This document shows positions 61,250 to 64,000 of a stretch of 64,000 nucleotides of DNA, in pieces (within the stretch, counting starts at the first letter, position 1; each line of letters begins with the position of its first letter). The stretch lies in contig NZ_PXOQ01000007.1 of the NCBI RefSeq assembly GCF_003008425.1, forward strand, positions 186,001-250,000, given 5' to 3'. The stretch comes from Aurantibacter aestuarii (GTDB lineage: Bacteria > Bacteroidota > Bacteroidia > Flavobacteriales > Flavobacteriaceae). The notes under the pieces are model-generated. The model did no database searches, had not been told where the DNA came from, and was given only the letters and a program-made list of their open reading frames with translations. A program made the position numbers and the translations under genes.

Positions 61250-62563
61250 TTACAAATCAAAACCTATTTTAACCGCTAATTTGTTTGCAATTAATTTGGT
61301 GATGCGTTGTTTTAATTCTGGTATTTTAACAGAGCTTAATACGTTGTTACTAAAGGCATACATTAATAAGGCTTTAGCTTCTTTTTCTGGAATACCACGT
61401 TGTTTCATGTAAAACAATGCACTTTCGTCTAGTTGTCCAATAGTACAACCATGAGAACATTTAACATCGTCTGCAAAAATTTCTAATTGTGGTTTTGTAT
61501 TAATAGTGGCTTTATCGCTAGTTAATATGTTATTATTAGCTTGGAAAGCGTTGGTTTTTTGTGCTTCTTTTTCTACTAAAACCTTACCATTAAATACACC
61601 GGTAGAATTATCGTTAAAAATTCCTTTATAATCCTGGTGACTTTCGCAATTTGGCTCGATATGGTGAACCAATGTATTATGGTCTACGTGTTGTTTATCT
61701 CCAATAATAGTAATTCCTTTCATGGTCGAGTCTAAATACTCTCCATTTTGATAGAAATTTAAATTATTACGAGTTAATTTACCACCAAATGAAAACGTGT
61801 GTACCGATGCAAAACTTTTATCTTTTTGCTCTACAAACGTACTATCTATTAATGAAGCTTCTTGATTATCGTTTTGAATTTTATAGTAGTCTAACTGGGC
61901 ACTTTTATTTACAAATATTTCGGTTACAGAATTTGTAAATACGGGATTACTGGTTAAACTCTGGTGACGCTCTATAATTTGAACTTGTGCATTCTCCTCG
62001 ACTACAATTAAGTTTCTGGGTTGCAGCATTAAAGCCGACTCATTTCCTGTTGAAAAGTGTACAATCTGAATTGGTTTTTCAACCACTTTATGTTTTGGAA
62101 TATGAATGTATGCGCCTTCCTTAGAAAAAGCAGTGTTTAAAGCTGTTAAGCTGGTTTGCTTAGCTACTTTATTAAAATATTGATTGACAGTCGCTTTATA
62201 TTTTTCTTTTTCTAATGCTGAAGACATTAAACACACATCGATACCTTCATGAGTAGTTTGAGAAAGATGTGAAGAATATTTACCGTCTATAAATACAATT
62301 TTATAGGTGTCTATATCATGAATAAAGTATTTTTTTACATCGCTATACTCTATGGCATTTTCCTGCTTAGGAAATACACTGTAATCTTGCTTTGTAATAC
62401 TTTTAAGTGATGTATACTTCCAGTCTTCTTCCTTTTTAGATGGAAAACCTTGAGTTTCAAATATTTTTATTGCCTCACTTCTGATGTCATGAATACTAGA
62501 GTGTACGTCGACATGATCTTCAAACGCTAAAAACGAGGTTAATATTTTATCTTTTAAATCCAT
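61250..62563 (-). CDS. sufD: Fe-S cluster assembly protein SufD
   Basis: A 437-residue scaffold subunit that works with SufB and SufC. The β-helix core contains VVEENAQVQIIERHQSL near 187 and NNFYQNGEYLDSTMKG-like segments. The C-terminal motif DDVKCSHGCTIGQLDESALFYMKQRGI near 368 carries the conserved Cys and His. FLAFEDHVDVH opens it. sufC lies 141 bp upstream. A strong terminator follows, so sufD ends its transcript. Confidence 0.95.
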   Translation of the reverse strand: MDLKDKILTSFLAFEDHVDVHSSIHDIRSEAIKIFETQGFPSKKEEDWKYTSLKSITKQDYSVFPKQENAIEYSDVKKYFIHDIDTYKIVFIDGKYSSHLSQTTHEGIDVCLMSSALEKEKYKATVNQYFNKVAKQTSLTALNTAFSKEGAYIHIPKHKVVEKPIQIVHFSTGNESALMLQPRNLIVVEENAQVQIIERHQSLTSNPVFTNSVTEIFVNKSAQLDYYKIQNDNQEASLIDSTFVEQKDKSFASVHTFSFGGKLTRNNLNFYQNGEYLDSTMKGITIIGDKQHVDHNTLVHHIEPNCESHQDYKGIFNDNSTGVFNGKVLVEKEAQKTNAFQANNNILTSDKATINTKPQLEIFADDVKCSHGCTIGQLDESALFYMKQRGIPEKEAKALLMYAFSNNVLSSVKIPELKQRITKLIANKLAVKIGFDL

Positions 62564-62704
62564 TGTTTTGAGTCTTCAGTAAACAGTCTGTAGTATATTC
62601 TACAAAAAACTGTATTCTTTTACTTATTTTATAATAGCTTTAGTTGATATCTGTAATTGGCAAAATTTCAAATTTGCCAAAAGAAATTAAACAACTTAAA
62701 CCTA

Positions 62705-63457
62705 TTATGCTTTCATTTCTTCTTTAATCCAGTCGTAACCTTTTTCTTCTAGCTTTAAGGCTAAAGAGGCATCTCCAGATTTAACAATTTTACCATCCAT
62801 TAAAACATGTACAAAATCTGGTACAATATAGTCTAATAGTCTTTGGTAATGGGTGATAACAATAACAGCATTGTCTTTACTCTTTAGTTTATTAACACCA
62901 TTTGAAACAATTCGCAAGGCATCGATATCTAAACCAGAATCTGTTTCATCTAAAATAGCCAGTTTTGGTTCCAGCATAGCCATTTGAAAAATTTCATTAC
63001 GCTTTTTCTCTCCTCCAGAAAACCCTTCATTTAAAGAACGAGATAAAAACTTACGGTCAATTTCTAAAAGTTCTGCTTTTTCCTTTATCATTTTAAGCAT
63101 TTCATTAGCAGGCATATCTTCTAAACCTTTAGCTTTACGCGTTTCATTAATTGCTGTTTTCATGAAATTGGTTACAGAAACACCAGGAATTTCTACTGGA
63201 TATTGAAATGACAAGAAAATCCCTTTATGTGCACGCTCTTCAGCCGATAAATCTTCAATATTTTCTTTGTCTAAAAGAATTCTTCCTTCTGTAATTTCGT
63301 ACTCTTCTTTACCTGCCACTACAGAAGCTAAAGTACTTTTACCAGCACCATTAGGTCCCATAATAGCATGAACTTCTCCAGGTTTAACGTCTAAATTAAT
63401 TCCTTTTAAAATGGCTTTATCACCAATATTTGAGTGTAAATTTTCTATTTTAAGCAT
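62705..63457 (-). CDS. sufC: Fe-S cluster assembly ATPase SufC
   Basis: A 250-residue cytosolic ABC-type ATPase that powers cluster assembly on SufBD. Walker A is [12 protein letters not shown] near 36, the Q-loop is FQYPVEIPG, the signature is [10 protein letters not shown] near 149 and Walker B is [12 protein letters not shown]. Length is normal. A small lipoprotein gene lies 27 bp upstream, where sufB would be expected, and sufD follows. Confidence 0.97.
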   Translation of the reverse strand: MLKIENLHSNIGDKAILKGINLDVKPGEVHAIMGPNGAGKSTLASVVAGKEEYEITEGRILLDKENIEDLSAEERAHKGIFLSFQYPVEIPGVSVTNFMKTAINETRKAKGLEDMPANEMLKMIKEKAELLEIDRKFLSRSLNEGFSGGEKKRNEIFQMAMLEPKLAILDETDSGLDIDALRIVSNGVNKLKSKDNAVIVITHYQRLLDYIVPDFVHVLMDGKIVKSGDASLALKLEEKGYDWIKEEMKA

Positions 63458-63484
63458 TATAATTTGTTTCGTTTATTTTAAAAC

Positions 63485-63892
63485 TTATTGTTTTTCTAAT
63501 GTAATAACTTCGTTTTCTTTTGCTGGTAAAGCCTCCACAGAAATAATTTTTTTAATATTTATTCTAAAATCCCAGCCTTCTTCTCCTTCAGGTTTTTTTT
63601 CAATAAGTCCTTTAACTCGTGCTTTTACCATATCGGTATCTTGTTTTTTTAAAGGCTTAGCCATATTTACAAGTTCCTGACTTTTTTCATTCATAACAAC
63701 CCCAAACAAGCTTGTTGGTGTTTGAAAAACTGCAGCATCTGCATAGTAAATAAAATTACCTTCTAAAAGTGTAAAACCATCATTTTCGTCTTCAGAAGTG
63801 TTTACCACTTCATCTTGATTGTTTTCTTTTTGATCTGTCTTACACGCGGTTGCTATAAGGCATAAAACAATTAAAGTAATTACTTTTTTCAT
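63485..63892 (-). CDS. Small lipoprotein upstream of sufC
   Basis: A 135-residue lipoprotein with lipobox IATAC near residue 17. An acidic linker (TSEDENDG) is followed by GNFIYYADAAVFQTPTSLFGVVM and ARVKGLIEKKPEGEEGWDF, a compact β-rich domain I do not recognise. It sits between sufC and the partial gene at the window edge, so it is probably in the same transcript as sufC. Position suggests nothing specific about function. Confidence 0.7.
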   Translation of the reverse strand: MKKVITLIVLCLIATACKTDQKENNQDEVVNTSEDENDGFTLLEGNFIYYADAAVFQTPTSLFGVVMNEKSQELVNMAKPLKKQDTDMVKARVKGLIEKKPEGEEGWDFRINIKKIISVEALPAKENEVITLEKQ

Positions 63893-63902
63893 GATTTACT
63901 TA

Positions 63903-64000
63903 TTAATACATACGTCTGTTATACGTGTTGAAATCATTTAAGTCATGCTGAATGATTACACGTGCATTTTTACTTTCTACAAATGTTTCAAAATCTTCAA
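63903..64000 (-). CDS. C-terminal end of an unrecognised protein, cut by the window edge
   Basis: The last 31 codons of a minus-strand frame are present, reading EDFETFVESKNARVIIQHDL and then NDFNTYNRRMY before TAA at 63905-63903. This does not look like the SufB C-terminus I would expect here. The frame is open to the edge, so the gene continues beyond the window. Confidence 0.5.
   Translation of the reverse strand, partial: EDFETFVESKNARVIIQHDLNDFNTYNRRMY

Noticed and set aside
1-64000. tRNA, rRNA, transposase or prophage genes
   Set aside because: None of the expected sequence signatures were seen by reading both strands; a tRNAscan or IS search was not possible here.

Overview
The window is AT-rich and looks like chromosomal DNA of a marine-type Flavobacteriaceae (Bacteroidota). 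The signs are a secreted protein with a type IX secretion (T9SS) C-terminal sorting domain, SPII lipoproteins, Bacteroidota-typical families (DUF4271, DUF4296, DUF4286, DUF3078, DUF3098, DUF2480, DUF3127, HTTM), no obvious Shine-Dalgarno sequences, and many upstream boxes fitting the Bacteroidota -7 consensus TAnnTTTG. Gene content and order recall the Olleya/Lacinutrix/Winogradskyella group, but the genus is a guess. I saw no rRNA, tRNA, CRISPR array, transposase or phage gene.

Layout. 1-7 kb: ribosome rescue (arfB), haem synthesis (hemD), a glycosyltransferase, dihydroorotase, a DUF4296 lipoprotein, a reductase/epimerase and tyrS. 6.9-7.3 kb: a 410-bp gap with three near-identical hairpin units, each paired with its own terminator-like stem; two encode the same micro-peptide on the minus strand. 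7.3-20.4 kb: a LuxE-like acyl-protein synthetase, pckA, a saccharopine-dehydrogenase-like enzyme with an Lrp regulator, a T9SS cargo protein, membrane and protease genes, a TlpA-type thioredoxin and mfd. 20.5-31 kb: TerB-like protein, fbp, an N-acetyltransferase/aspartate kinase/acyltransferase-fusion operon, an AlkA-type glycosylase, a hydroxyacid dehydrogenase, mgtE and rsmA. 31-42 kb: serS-HTTM-ribF, a Rieske-like lipoprotein, greA with a terminator-like hairpin in its leader, a HIT protein, a histidine kinase and aat.

42.2-44.2 kb is the clearest accessory insert. An abortive-infection (Abi_C) gene and a Schlafen AlbA_2 gene, the latter interrupted at a run of eight T, are separated by a ~135-nt nested palindrome whose ends resemble integron attC boxes. 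44-52 kb: tag, then a convergent housekeeping block (truB, uppP, DUF3098, ftsX) and leuS. This leuS has two insertions and a four-copy 7-bp tandem repeat in its coding sequence. 52-64 kb: a nuclease-family protein, hflX, then the Fe-S assembly (SUF) cluster on the minus strand (sufC, sufD, sufS, sufE, SufT-like, DUF2480, DUF3078). Genes for secreted or lipid-anchored proteins are interspersed in it, and a terminator lies after sufD.

Two families of dispersed intergenic repeats run through the window: a ~100-nt structured element (four copies, with variable hairpins inside conserved flanks) and a 20-bp palindrome (two copies). Most genes are ordinary core functions. The points most worth a second look are the triple micro-ORF/hairpin array, the cassette-like defence insert with its frameshift, the covarying repeat family and the altered LeuRS.
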